From assembly GCA_963782595.1 (NCBI GenBank), contig CAWAKJ010000007.1, forward strand, positions 558,001 to 622,000: 64,000 nucleotides of DNA, in the 5' to 3' direction. This document shows positions 50,865-59,553 of this stretch, in pieces (positions within the stretch are counted from its first letter, which is position 1; each line of letters starts with the position of its first letter). The notes below the pieces were generated by a model. That model ran no database searches and was not told the origin of the DNA. It saw only the letters and a program-made list of their open reading frames with translations. This DNA is from JAMQPK01 sp963782595 (GTDB taxonomy: Bacteria; Acidobacteriota; Vicinamibacteria; Vicinamibacterales; JAMQPK01). A program made the position numbers and the translations under genes.

Positions 50865-53800
50865 CTAGAAAACGAACTTGAGACCGAACTGGATGATCCG
50901 TGGATCACCAAAGCTCGGGTCGGTCCGCGTGATGATACCGAAGTTGCCGCCGCTGCGGTTCCTGTTGGGGATGTCGAAGTTGACCTGGTTGAAGACGTTG
51001 AAGAACTCCGCGCGGAACTGCACGTTCATGTCCGTGCTGATGCGGAAGTTCTTGAACAGCCCCATGTCCCAGCTCTGCAGGTTCGGGCCGTAGTAGGCGC
51101 CCCTGCCGACGTTGCCGAACGTGCCGACGTCGTTCACGACGAACGCCGCTGCGTTGAACCACACCGTCTGTGCTGAACCGTCCGGTGGTGCCGTGCTGAC
51201 GCCCGTCAGCTTCGCGCGGTCGTTGCCGATGCCGTCACCTGAGTTGTCCGTGCCGCTATCGACGGTGAACGGACGGCCCGTCTGGAACTGCATGACGCCC
51301 GTCCACTGCCAGCCTCCGATGACCCACTTCAAGGGGCCTTCCATGTTGGCGCCCGGCAGGTCCCATACCCACGACGTCGTGAACCGATGGCGGTGATCCT
51401 GATCGAGCGGACCCCACAGCAGGGCCTGATCCTGCGGCCTGTCGTAGGGGATGATGTCGGCGTTTCCGAAATCGCCTTCGACTTTCGAGAGCGTGTAGTT
51501 GCTCGTGATGGTGAAGCCGTGCGAGTAGCGCTTCACCAGCGCGAACTGCATCGAGTTGTAGTTGGAGCGGCGGTCCTGCACTTGCGACTCGATGGAGCCG
51601 ATGCCGTCACCGGCGTAGATGCGCCGCGCATCCGTGCCTCGCGTGTCGCCCGGGGTGAACACGGCGTAGTTCAGGTTGATACCGTGTCTGCCGTTGCGGT
51701 TCCGCGTGCCGACGTACGCCACGCGTCCCATGATGCCCGTCAGGATTTCGCGCTCGAACGTGAGGTTGAAGTTGTAGGTAATGGGGACCTTGTACTCATC
51801 GCCGAAGGTCGAGATCAGCACCGGCCTCGGAAAGACGGCCTGCTGGGTCCCCACGGTCGCATCGGTGATCAGATTGAAGTCGGTCCGGCCGCGATAGGGA
51901 TCCGAGAAGGGCCCTGCCGGACGGGTGACGTTCAAGCGTAGGCTGAACGGCGGTGCATTGACGGCACCGTTGCCGGACTCGCCGTCCCGGCGCTGATCGT
52001 AGAACGTGCCGCCGCCGCCGCGCAGTGACGTGCGGCCGTCGCCAGTGATGTCCCACGCGAAGCCGAACCGAGCGCTAGCCGTGTTCGGTGCCGCTGCCAC
52101 ACCTTCTTCACCCACGAACCCTGCGTCGCCGCGGTACGTCTCGCCGCGCGGTGCTTGCGGGAACACCGTAGAGCGCACGTTAGCGTTATAGTCCGCCACG
52201 CTCCAGTGCATGATGCGGCCCACCACCTCGTGCCATGGCGGTGAATGCTCGAACCGCACGCCGAGGTTCAGCGTCAAGCGATCTGAGGCCTTGTAGTCGT
52301 CCTGTAAGAACGCCGACCCGTAGAACACCTTGTAGTCTTTGTATTCGCCGGTGCCCTGGTCGAACGTCTGCATCTGCCCCAGGAAGAAATCCGCGAGTGC
52401 GTGGCCGGTCCCCTGAGTGGCGTTCGGCTGGAAGACATTGTGGCCGGCGCGGCGGAATTCGTTGATGATCTTCACGTCCTGGAACGCCATCTCGCCGCCG
52501 AACTGAATCTGATGTTTGCCCTTCGCCCAGTTCACGCGGTCGTTGATTTCGATGCCGTGCCGCGGGAATGACGCGAAGAGGTTGTCGCCGATGCCGAAGA
52601 ACCCGGTCGCCTCGATCTGGGAGATCGACGGCAGCGTCGGGTAAATCGGCAGCCTCACTCCCAGATCCTGCATGCTGGGCACGCCTTCGGGTGGGTAGCG
52701 GCTCGACGCGAACTTGTTGAAGCCGACGCGGAACTCGTTGAGCAGCGTAGGTGTCATCGTCCGCTGCCACGTGCCCACGACGTTCTGGATGCGCTGACGC
52801 GAGCCGAGCGTCGGACCACGATAGCTCAGCAGGTTCACGGCCTGACCATCGGGTCCGCCGCCAGTCAAGGACAGGGTCGGATCGTTGGTGAAGTGATCGA
52901 AGAAGTACCGCGCGCTCACCTGGTTGTTCTGGTTGAGCTGCGTGTCGATCTTGGCGATGACCTGGTTGTCGTTCTGGCCGATACGGCGGGGCACCTGCAC
53001 GAGCCCACCCACGCCGCTGCCGGGCCCGACCGGCAGGTACTTCAACACATTGACCGAGGCCGGATCGAACCGGCCGACCGGAATCTGATTGTTCGGGAAG
53101 ACTCCGCCGTTCGGATCGCGGAGCGGCGTTGTGATGGCGCTGAAGTCGCCGTTGCGCATGGCGGCCGTCGGCACCGTGTTATTCAGAGTTCCGCCGATGT
53201 TCTGAATCGTCGTGCCCTGCCAGCCGCCGAAGAAGAACACTCTGTTGCGTGCGATAGGACCACCGGCGTAGCCGCCGAACTGTTTGCGCTTGAGGAAGTC
53301 CCGCTCGGGCAGGAAGAAGTTCTTCGAGTTGAACGTGCGATCGCGCGCGTAGCCGAACACGCCGCCATGGAGGTTGTTCGTTCCAGAACGGGTGACGGCG
53401 TTGACGACGGCGCCGGCACTCGCACCCTGCGCCGCGCTGTAGTTGGAGGTCTGGATCGAGAACTCCTGCAACGCGTCGGGGAACGGGAACGGCTGATTCT
53501 GCTGGAAGTAAGAGTCCGTGTGGTTCGTGCCGTCGAGACGGAACGAGGCCTGCCGCGACTCGGTGCCGTTGGTCGAGAGGCGCAGGGCGCCCGGAATCGT
53601 CTTGCCCGATTCCTGATTCACTTCGGTCACGACCATGCCCGAGACGAGCATGCTGAGCCGCGCCGCGTCGCGACCGTTGAGCGGCAGCTCGACGATGCGC
53701 TTGGAATCGACAACTTCGGCGATGGTGCCCTGCGTGATGTCAACCGTTGCCGCTTCTCCAGCGACGGTGACCGTCTCCGACAGGTCGCCCAGCTCGAGCG

Positions 53801-54110
53801 TGATGTTGAGCGTCAGGTTCTGGTTCGCCTGCAGGACGACGTCCGTCTGGCGCACCGTTCTGAAGCCCGTGAGCTCGGCCCTGATTTCATACGTCGTGGG
53901 CCGCATCGAGATGAACTGGTAACGGCCATTCCCGCCAGTCACCGTTTCCCGCGCAATGCCGGTTCCGCCCTCGACCGCCGTCACCGTCACGCCCGGCACC
54001 ACGCCGCCGGTATTGTCGGAAACGACACCGTTGATTTGCCCTGTCGCCTGCGCGAATGCGCTGCTGGCGCAGAGCCCGAGAACTAACACGGTGAGTATTA
54101 CTCGTCGCAT
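50865..54110 (-). CDS. TonB-dependent receptor 4 (Oar-like)
   Basis: 1081 residues from ATG 54110 (GAAGGGGTGT upstream), opening signal peptide MRRVILTVLVLGLCASSAFA. Longer in-frame starts read through the AT-rich promoter region and are not believed. Carboxypeptidase-regulatory-like domain (GVVSDNTGGVVPGVTVTA), plug (SKRIVELPLNGRDAARLS; VNAVTRSGTNNLHGGVFGY), barrel ending IIQFGLKFVF. Imports an unknown ligand, no SusD partner. A paralogue of receptor 3. Confidence 0.93.
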   Translation of the reverse strand: MRRVILTVLVLGLCASSAFAQATGQINGVVSDNTGGVVPGVTVTAVEGGTGIARETVTGGNGRYQFISMRPTTYEIRAELTGFRTVRQTDVVLQANQNLTLNITLELGDLSETVTVAGEAATVDITQGTIAEVVDSKRIVELPLNGRDAARLSMLVSGMVVTEVNQESGKTIPGALRLSTNGTESRQASFRLDGTNHTDSYFQQNQPFPFPDALQEFSIQTSNYSAAQGASAGAVVNAVTRSGTNNLHGGVFGYARDRTFNSKNFFLPERDFLKRKQFGGYAGGPIARNRVFFFGGWQGTTIQNIGGTLNNTVPTAAMRNGDFSAITTPLRDPNGGVFPNNQIPVGRFDPASVNVLKYLPVGPGSGVGGLVQVPRRIGQNDNQVIAKIDTQLNQNNQVSARYFFDHFTNDPTLSLTGGGPDGQAVNLLSYRGPTLGSRQRIQNVVGTWQRTMTPTLLNEFRVGFNKFASSRYPPEGVPSMQDLGVRLPIYPTLPSISQIEATGFFGIGDNLFASFPRHGIEINDRVNWAKGKHQIQFGGEMAFQDVKIINEFRRAGHNVFQPNATQGTGHALADFFLGQMQTFDQGTGEYKDYKVFYGSAFLQDDYKASDRLTLNLGVRFEHSPPWHEVVGRIMHWSVADYNANVRSTVFPQAPRGETYRGDAGFVGEEGVAAAPNTASARFGFAWDITGDGRTSLRGGGGTFYDQRRDGESGNGAVNAPPFSLRLNVTRPAGPFSDPYRGRTDFNLITDATVGTQQAVFPRPVLISTFGDEYKVPITYNFNLTFEREILTGIMGRVAYVGTRNRNGRHGINLNYAVFTPGDTRGTDARRIYAGDGIGSIESQVQDRRSNYNSMQFALVKRYSHGFTITSNYTLSKVEGDFGNADIIPYDRPQDQALLWGPLDQDHRHRFTTSWVWDLPGANMEGPLKWVIGGWQWTGVMQFQTGRPFTVDSGTDNSGDGIGNDRAKLTGVSTAPPDGSAQTVWFNAAAFVVNDVGTFGNVGRGAYYGPNLQSWDMGLFKNFRISTDMNVQFRAEFFNVFNQVNFDIPNRNRSGGNFGIITRTDPSFGDPRIIQFGLKFVF

Positions 54111-54331
54111 CTTGACACCCCTTCGTGTTGACGTCTTCAACCCGATCAGCTTTCCTGACTCTCGACGAAAAAAATTTTGTGAAGAACCTGAATTTTGAGG
54201 GAAATCACCTGCAGGTGTCCACCAAAATCCGAGGCACTTTAGCGGTAAACCTTTCCGTAAAGTGACTCCAGAAATTTGGAAAAAAATGCGGAAATTTGGA
54301 GATTCGACGACCCGGAAATGCCCGCGAAACG
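54111..54331. promoter_or_regulatory. AT-rich promoter region of TonB receptor 4
   Basis: 220 bp with A/T runs unlike the rest of the window. TTTAGCGGTAAA (54238-54249) differs by one base from the palindrome at 9246-9257 upstream of receptor 1, and both continue as CCT. The site lies 128 bp upstream of the start codon. Promoter boxes are not assigned. Confidence 0.5.
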
Positions 54332-55844
54332 TCACATCTGCAGGATGGCCGCGAACGACTTGACAGCGTCCCACAGGTTCTGCAGTCGCAGGTTCTCGTT
54401 GTCACTGTGCTGGTTGTTGTCGAAGTTCACGACGGGCACGGACAGCGCGGGCATGCCGAGCGCCTGGATGAAGAAATCGATCGGCACGGTGCCCCCCATT
54501 GTGCGTGCGCGGATGGGCAGCTCTCCCCACGCGCGCTCGAGCGCCGTGATCACCGCGCGCGATTCGGGGAGCGACATCTCGGTCCGGTACGCGTTGGTCC
54601 ACTGGACCCGGCTGACGCGAACGATGCGCGGGTAGCGGGCACGCGTGTCGTCGTCAGGTTCTGCGTTCATCAGCACGTGGAACCCCTGGGCCCGAATATG
54701 TGCGAGCACGCGCTGCAGCATCCGTTCGGCATCGGTTTCCTTGACCAACCGCACGTCGATTTCCGCGATGGCGCGATCGGGAATGATCGTGCGCGCCTGG
54801 TCGCCGACGTCGCCGCTCTGGAGTCCTCGGATGTTCAGTGACGGATACTGAAGAGCCTCCTGGAGATTGTCGCCAACCTGTTCGGTTCGCTGAATGCCGA
54901 AGAAGCGCATCAGGTCGTCGCGTCGATCCGGAACGGCTGCCAGAATCTGCCGCTCCTCGTCGGACAGACGCGGCACGTCGTCGTAGAAGCCATCCACTGT
55001 GACGCGTCCGTTCGCGTTTTTCATCGACGCCAGCAGCTGCACGAGATCCAGCGCCGGGTTGGGTGCCCAGTTGCCGTAATGACCGCTGTGCAGCGCGAAC
55101 TTGGGACCGAACGCGGTGAGCTGAAACACCAGATTCCCGCGCGCTCCGAAGGCGAGCGTCGGCTTGCCGCTGGGATGAAGCGGGCCGTCGAGAATCAGCA
55201 TCAGGTCGGCTCGATATTTGTCACGATACCGGCCCATGGTGGCGGCCAGGCTGGGCGAGCGCGCCTCTTCTTCGCCGTCGAGAATGACTTTGACATTGGA
55301 CGTGGGCCGTTGGCCCGAGGCGTTCAACGCATCCACTGCGGCAAGCAGCGCCACGATCGGAGCCTTGTCGTCGGACGCCGAGCGTGCGTAGATGCGCGCC
55401 TCGCGTGGCAGTGACTTCTGCGTCAGGAAGTTCGCGATTTCGAGGCCGCCCTCCTCCATCCGGCCGGTGCGCAGCAATCGGCGTGAACGGGCTCGTCTGG
55501 TTCCACGACTTCGGCTCGACGGGCTGGCCGTCGTAGTGCGCGTAGAACAGAATCGTGCGCTGAGCGCCCGGGACGGCAAGTGCGGCAAAGACGAGCGGGT
55601 TTCCGTCCGTCTCGAGCACCTCGACGTCGAAGCCGCGCCTCTGAAACAGCGTGCGCAGCAGATCGGCGTTGCGTCTGATGTTTGGGCGATCGGCCGCGAC
55701 GTTGGGAATCGAGAGCAGCTCGACGAGCTCGCGGAGGATCTGCGGCTGATGTGCCGCGACGTACGCCTCAACCGGCCCTTGCACCTGCGCTGATGTGTAG
55801 ACGCTCCACCCCACCAACAGGACGGCGCAGAACGCTCGCTTCAT
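54332..55844 (-). pseudogene. Secreted M20-family metallopeptidase, broken by a frameshift
   Basis: From ATG 55844 the first frame gives a signal peptide (MKRAFCAVLLVGWSVYTSAQ), LVELLSIPNVAADRPNI and ILFYAHYDGQPVEP (metal-ligand HYD motif). Near 55476 the family text moves to another frame: EEGGLEIANFLTQKS, YARSASDDKAPIVAL (bridging Asp), VILDGEEEARSPSL (catalytic Glu) and the dimerisation domain, ending RLQNLWDAVKSFAAILQM. A single extra G, or two lost bases, explains it. Homologues are dipeptidases or carboxypeptidases of about 500 residues. Pseudogene or sequence error. Confidence 0.85.
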
Positions 55845-55904
55845 GAGGCGCATTATAGGTCAGGCGTTCAACCCTGAACGCGTCCGCACCTGAACGAAAA
55901 CTCA

Positions 55905-56206
55905 CAGGAGATTAGGAGATCAGGAGGCCGATCGTGCTCTTCGACACAGAGGAACGGAGCTCCGCATCGACGTCGCGCCGTAGGCGCGCACGGGAGAAGG
56001 AGACGTCCGAATACAAGAGCTGCAGGATCCCCGCTCTTGATATTCGGGCGTCTCCTTCTCCCGTGCGTGGGCCGCGTCCGCGGCCCACGACGTCGATGCC
56101 TCCTCCGGAGCGTGCTGACGCACCTACGAAGGACGTCACGCCGAGAAAGGACGTCGCGCTCGTCGAGCCGCCGCGTAAATCCTCCTAATCTCCTAAACTC
56201 CTGTGC
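55905..56206 (+). repeat. Large branched-hairpin element, copy B
   Basis: Bounded by CAGGAGATTAGGAGATCAGG and the inverse at 56180-56205. A 12-bp basal stem (55964-55975 with 56088-56099) holds a small side hairpin (55976-55988), a ~32-bp central stem (55989-56020 with 56033-56065) with a 12-base loop, and a GC-rich 24-base side hairpin (56066-56089). Copy A at 16851-17098 is the same element in the other orientation. The element sits between divergently transcribed genes. Confidence 0.87.
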
Positions 56207-56340
56207 TGTTTTGCCAGATGCAGGCGCGTTCAGGGCTAACGCCTACCTTGGAGGTGGGAGATGAGCCGCCAGAGGCAAGATCTACTCGACGTCCACCGCC
56301 AAAGGCGCTACATTTTCTCTGTAGGTCGAACTCAAACCGT

Positions 56341-58347
56341 ATGAATTCAAAGTATTTAGCCGCTCTCACGTGCCTGGCCGTCGTCGCCGCCCCACCCGTG
56401 GTGGCGCAACAGGCGGCCACCGCCGATCGTGTCGTCGCAGAGCGCGTGCTCCGGCTCGGTGGCGCGGTCATTCTCGAAGGGCAGCAAAAGCCGATCTTCG
56501 ACCTGCAGCAACTGCCCGATACGGCCATCCGCATCCACACGCTCGATCTGGTTGGCGTGTCGATGGGGGCCTGGGGACTCCGCGACGAGATTCTGCGCTG
56601 GCCGGCGTTGCCCAATCTGAAAGCGTTGTACTTGAACGGGCGGTTGTGGTACGGCCAGCCGAACACGCTCGTCGCCGATACGATCGCGCTCTTCAACGGA
56701 TCGCCCGCGCTCGAAAAGTTCGTGCTCAGCAAGCCTGTGCAGACCTACATCCCGATGGAGGACGGCGTCGTCAAACGGATGATGTTGCCCGGGCTCGAGG
56801 AGATGCGTCTCCATCAGACGCGCCTGCCCGGCGACGCGCTGGCGCCGTTCACCAGGCTGAAACACCTCGACCTGAGCCACAACATCTTTTTTGACGATCG
56901 CGGGCTGCGGCATGCCGCGAAGATGGCTGGCCTGACGAAGCTCTACCTCGAGGACACCTCTGTCACCGACCAGGGCTTGAAGAGTCTCTCGGGACTCGTG
57001 CAGCTCACCGAACTGGATCTCGACGGCACCAAGACGAGCGATTCGGGCCTGGCGGCGCTCTCCGGCCTGACGAATCTGCGCCGGCTCGAGCTGGTCGGCA
57101 CCGACATCACCGATGGCGGCGTCGAATCGCTGCTGCGCATGACCGAGCTCGAGTCGCTCACGTTGTATCGCACCCGCATCTCGAACGCCGGCCTTGCGCA
57201 GCTCGCGGCGTTGAAAAACCTGCGCGACCTCGACGTGCGATACACGCGGGTCACCGCGTCGGCCGTCAAGGAACTGCAGGCGAAGCTCCCGGGACTGACG
57301 GTGCTGTTCCAGGATTCGTCGGCGCGCACGACGAAACGCGCCGTCGAAATGGGAGCGGTCGCGGGCAAGGGCGAGCCGGCCATCGGCAAATGGCTCTCGT
57401 CCATCGGCGCGTCCGTCCAGCTGCGCGAAGGCCATGCCGTCGCGGTGGGCCTCGCATCGACGTCGGTCACCGACCGCGAGCTGGCGCTCCTGAAGGAGCT
57501 GCCTCAGCTCGAAGAGCTCAGCCTGCGCGACACCGAGGTCAGTGATCTGGGCGTCGCGCACCTCGCTGGCCTTCGCACGCTGAAAAAGCTCGATCTCAGC
57601 TCGACGACGCTGGCCGATTCGGCGCTTGCGCACCTGAAGTCGTTGACGGGATTGCAGAGTCTCGACCTCAGTCACACGCTGGTCGAGGGCGCTGGTCTCG
57701 CCACGCTCTCGGGGATGACGCAGTTGCGCGAGCTCGACCTCAGCAGCACTCCAGTGGACGACGCGGGCATGACGCACCTGGGCAGGCTGACGGCGCTCGA
57801 GAAGCTGTCGTTGAACTACACCGATGTCACCGACCCCGGGTTGGTGCCGGTTTCGGCGTTGCCGAACATCGTCGAGCTCGATCTGGCGGGGGCCGACATT
57901 CGCGACGCGGGCCTGGCGCACATTGCGAGGCTGCCGAAGCTGGAGGTGCTCAATCTCAGCTTCACCCGCTTCACCGATGCCGGCCTCGTGCACCTTGCGG
58001 CGCTGAAGCCGCTTCGCGTGTTGAACCTGCAGAATACGATCGCCACCAACAAAGGGATGGCGGAGATCGGCAAGCTCGCGAACCTCGAGGCGCTCAATCT
58101 CGGCTACACCACGGTTGGCGACGCCGGGCTCGCCAGCCTGTCGGGGCTGACGAAGTTGACGAGCCTGCTGCTCGATACCGTCGATTTGACCGATGCCGGC
58201 GTGGCCCATCTCGCCGGGCTCAAGAAGCTGGAGCAGCTGGATCTGTACCATACCCTCGTGACCGATAAGGGGTTTCAACAGCTGAAGCAGGCGCTGCCCG
58301 GGTGCGTCATCCATTACTCGCGCGATTCCGCGCGGCGGCGCGGGTGA
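56341..58347 (+). CDS. Secreted leucine-rich-repeat protein
   Basis: 668 residues from ATG 56341 with a signal peptide (MNSKYLAALTCLAVVAAPP..AQQ). About 20 repeats of the 24-residue pattern L-x2-L-x-L-x2-T-x-V-T-D-x-G-L, for example LTKLYLEDTSVTDQGLKSL and LEALNLGYTTVGDAGLASL. Between the two repeat arrays, ~345-390, lies a spacer (SSARTTKRAVEMGAVAGKGE). This is a ligand-binding scaffold, periplasmic or surface-exposed. It starts the operon with the second LRR gene 3 bp downstream. Confidence 0.9.
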   Translation: MNSKYLAALTCLAVVAAPPVVAQQAATADRVVAERVLRLGGAVILEGQQKPIFDLQQLPDTAIRIHTLDLVGVSMGAWGLRDEILRWPALPNLKALYLNGRLWYGQPNTLVADTIALFNGSPALEKFVLSKPVQTYIPMEDGVVKRMMLPGLEEMRLHQTRLPGDALAPFTRLKHLDLSHNIFFDDRGLRHAAKMAGLTKLYLEDTSVTDQGLKSLSGLVQLTELDLDGTKTSDSGLAALSGLTNLRRLELVGTDITDGGVESLLRMTELESLTLYRTRISNAGLAQLAALKNLRDLDVRYTRVTASAVKELQAKLPGLTVLFQDSSARTTKRAVEMGAVAGKGEPAIGKWLSSIGASVQLREGHAVAVGLASTSVTDRELALLKELPQLEELSLRDTEVSDLGVAHLAGLRTLKKLDLSSTTLADSALAHLKSLTGLQSLDLSHTLVEGAGLATLSGMTQLRELDLSSTPVDDAGMTHLGRLTALEKLSLNYTDVTDPGLVPVSALPNIVELDLAGADIRDAGLAHIARLPKLEVLNLSFTRFTDAGLVHLAALKPLRVLNLQNTIATNKGMAEIGKLANLEALNLGYTTVGDAGLASLSGLTKLTSLLLDTVDLTDAGVAHLAGLKKLEQLDLYHTLVTDKGFQQLKQALPGCVIHYSRDSARRRG

Positions 58348-58350
58348 GCC

Positions 58351-59553
58351 ATGAAAAAGATCACACTAGTACTCGCGATCGTTCTGTCCATGGTGGCCGC
58401 GACAGTGGCGCAGACACCTGATGTCTCGCTCGCCGCGTCGATTGAAAAGCAAGGCGGCCACGTGGTTCGCGACGCCAGGGGCAACATCGTCGACGTGTCG
58501 CTGGCGCGTACGTGGGCGACCGATACCGACGTCGAACGAGTGGCCGCGACCAAGACACTGAAGAAGCTCGATCTGTCGCTCACCTATGTGTCAGACAAAG
58601 GTGCGGAAGCGATCGGCAAGGCCGCGCAGCTCGAAGAGCTGAATCTTTTCACGGCCGAATTCATCACGGATGCCGCCATCGCGTTTCTTCGCGGTAACAC
58701 GAATCTGCGCGTGCTGAACCTGCGGGGCACGGACGTCACCGACATCAGTCTCGAGTACGTCAGCAACCTCACCAACCTTCGTTCGCTCGATATCAGCTTC
58801 ACGCAGATCGGCGACGTCGGGATGGAGCACCTCGCGCCGCTGTCGCAGCTGGAAGAGTTGAACGTCGGCGGGATGAAGATTAGCGGGGCTGGGCTGCACG
58901 TGCTGAAATACCTGCCGAATCTGAAGAAGTTGAGCTTCTACGGCACGCAGCGGCGCAATGCCGGCATGTGCTGGGCGCCGGTGATGACCGATCTCGAGCT
59001 CGACACGATCGCGCTCCTGACCAATCTCGAAGAGTTGAACATCGGCGACGGCGTCGCGCTCGGCACGCCGCGGCCCGAAGTGCTCGGGCCGCGAACCGGC
59101 GAGGCCGAATGCCGTATCACCGGCGGGACCCGCATCTCCGATCTCGGCGTGGCGAAGCTCGGAGCGCTGAAGAAGCTGCGTTACCTGAACTTGAGCGGTT
59201 CAGTGGTGACAGCCGGCGTCCTGAAGACGCTGGCGGGATTCCCGAATCTTCAGCGGCTGAGCCTCTGGAACGCCGAAGGAATCAGCGACTCGGCGGCCGC
59301 CGGATTCGAATCGCTGCAGGGTGTCACGAGCCTCGATTTGTCGAACACGGCAATTGGCGACCGCACGCTGACGGCGCTGGCGAAGCTGCCAAAGCTGCAA
59401 CGGCTCTACATCAGCGATACGGCCGTCACCGAGGGTGGCATCACGGCGTTCAAGCAGCAGCGGCCGTCTACCGTCGTGTCATGGGGTATCCGCCCCGAAC
59501 CGAAGGAGCCGCTCGCCGGATCGACCAAACCCCGCGGGGCGTACACAGAATGA
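58351..59553 (+). CDS. Secreted leucine-rich-repeat protein
   Basis: 400 residues, signal peptide MKKITLVLAIVLSMVAATVA. LRR units of the same type (LKKLDLSLTYVSDKGAEAI; LRSLDISFTQIGDVGMEHL; TSLDLSNTAIGDRTLTAL), interrupted at ~200-240 by a non-LRR loop with Cys residues (GMCWAPVM, GEAECRITGG). It starts 3 bp after the previous LRR gene and overlaps the DUF1592 gene, so the four genes act together. Confidence 0.9.
   Translation: MKKITLVLAIVLSMVAATVAQTPDVSLAASIEKQGGHVVRDARGNIVDVSLARTWATDTDVERVAATKTLKKLDLSLTYVSDKGAEAIGKAAQLEELNLFTAEFITDAAIAFLRGNTNLRVLNLRGTDVTDISLEYVSNLTNLRSLDISFTQIGDVGMEHLAPLSQLEELNVGGMKISGAGLHVLKYLPNLKKLSFYGTQRRNAGMCWAPVMTDLELDTIALLTNLEELNIGDGVALGTPRPEVLGPRTGEAECRITGGTRISDLGVAKLGALKKLRYLNLSGSVVTAGVLKTLAGFPNLQRLSLWNAEGISDSAAAGFESLQGVTSLDLSNTAIGDRTLTALAKLPKLQRLYISDTAVTEGGITAFKQQRPSTVVSWGIRPEPKEPLAGSTKPRGAYTE

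Noticed and set aside
54110..54374. N-terminal extension of TonB receptor 4
   Set aside because: The longer frame translates an AT-rich regulatory region and lacks a signal peptide; the ATG at 54110 gives a normal one.
56356..58314. Long open frame on the minus strand opposite the first LRR gene
   Set aside because: Mirror of the repetitive, GC-rich LRR coding strand; no start signals, Arg/Gln/His-rich and no domain.
58968..59549. N-terminal extension of the DUF1592 protein into the second LRR gene
   Set aside because: It is the out-of-frame shadow of the LRR gene; the ATGA overlap at 59550 is the natural start.
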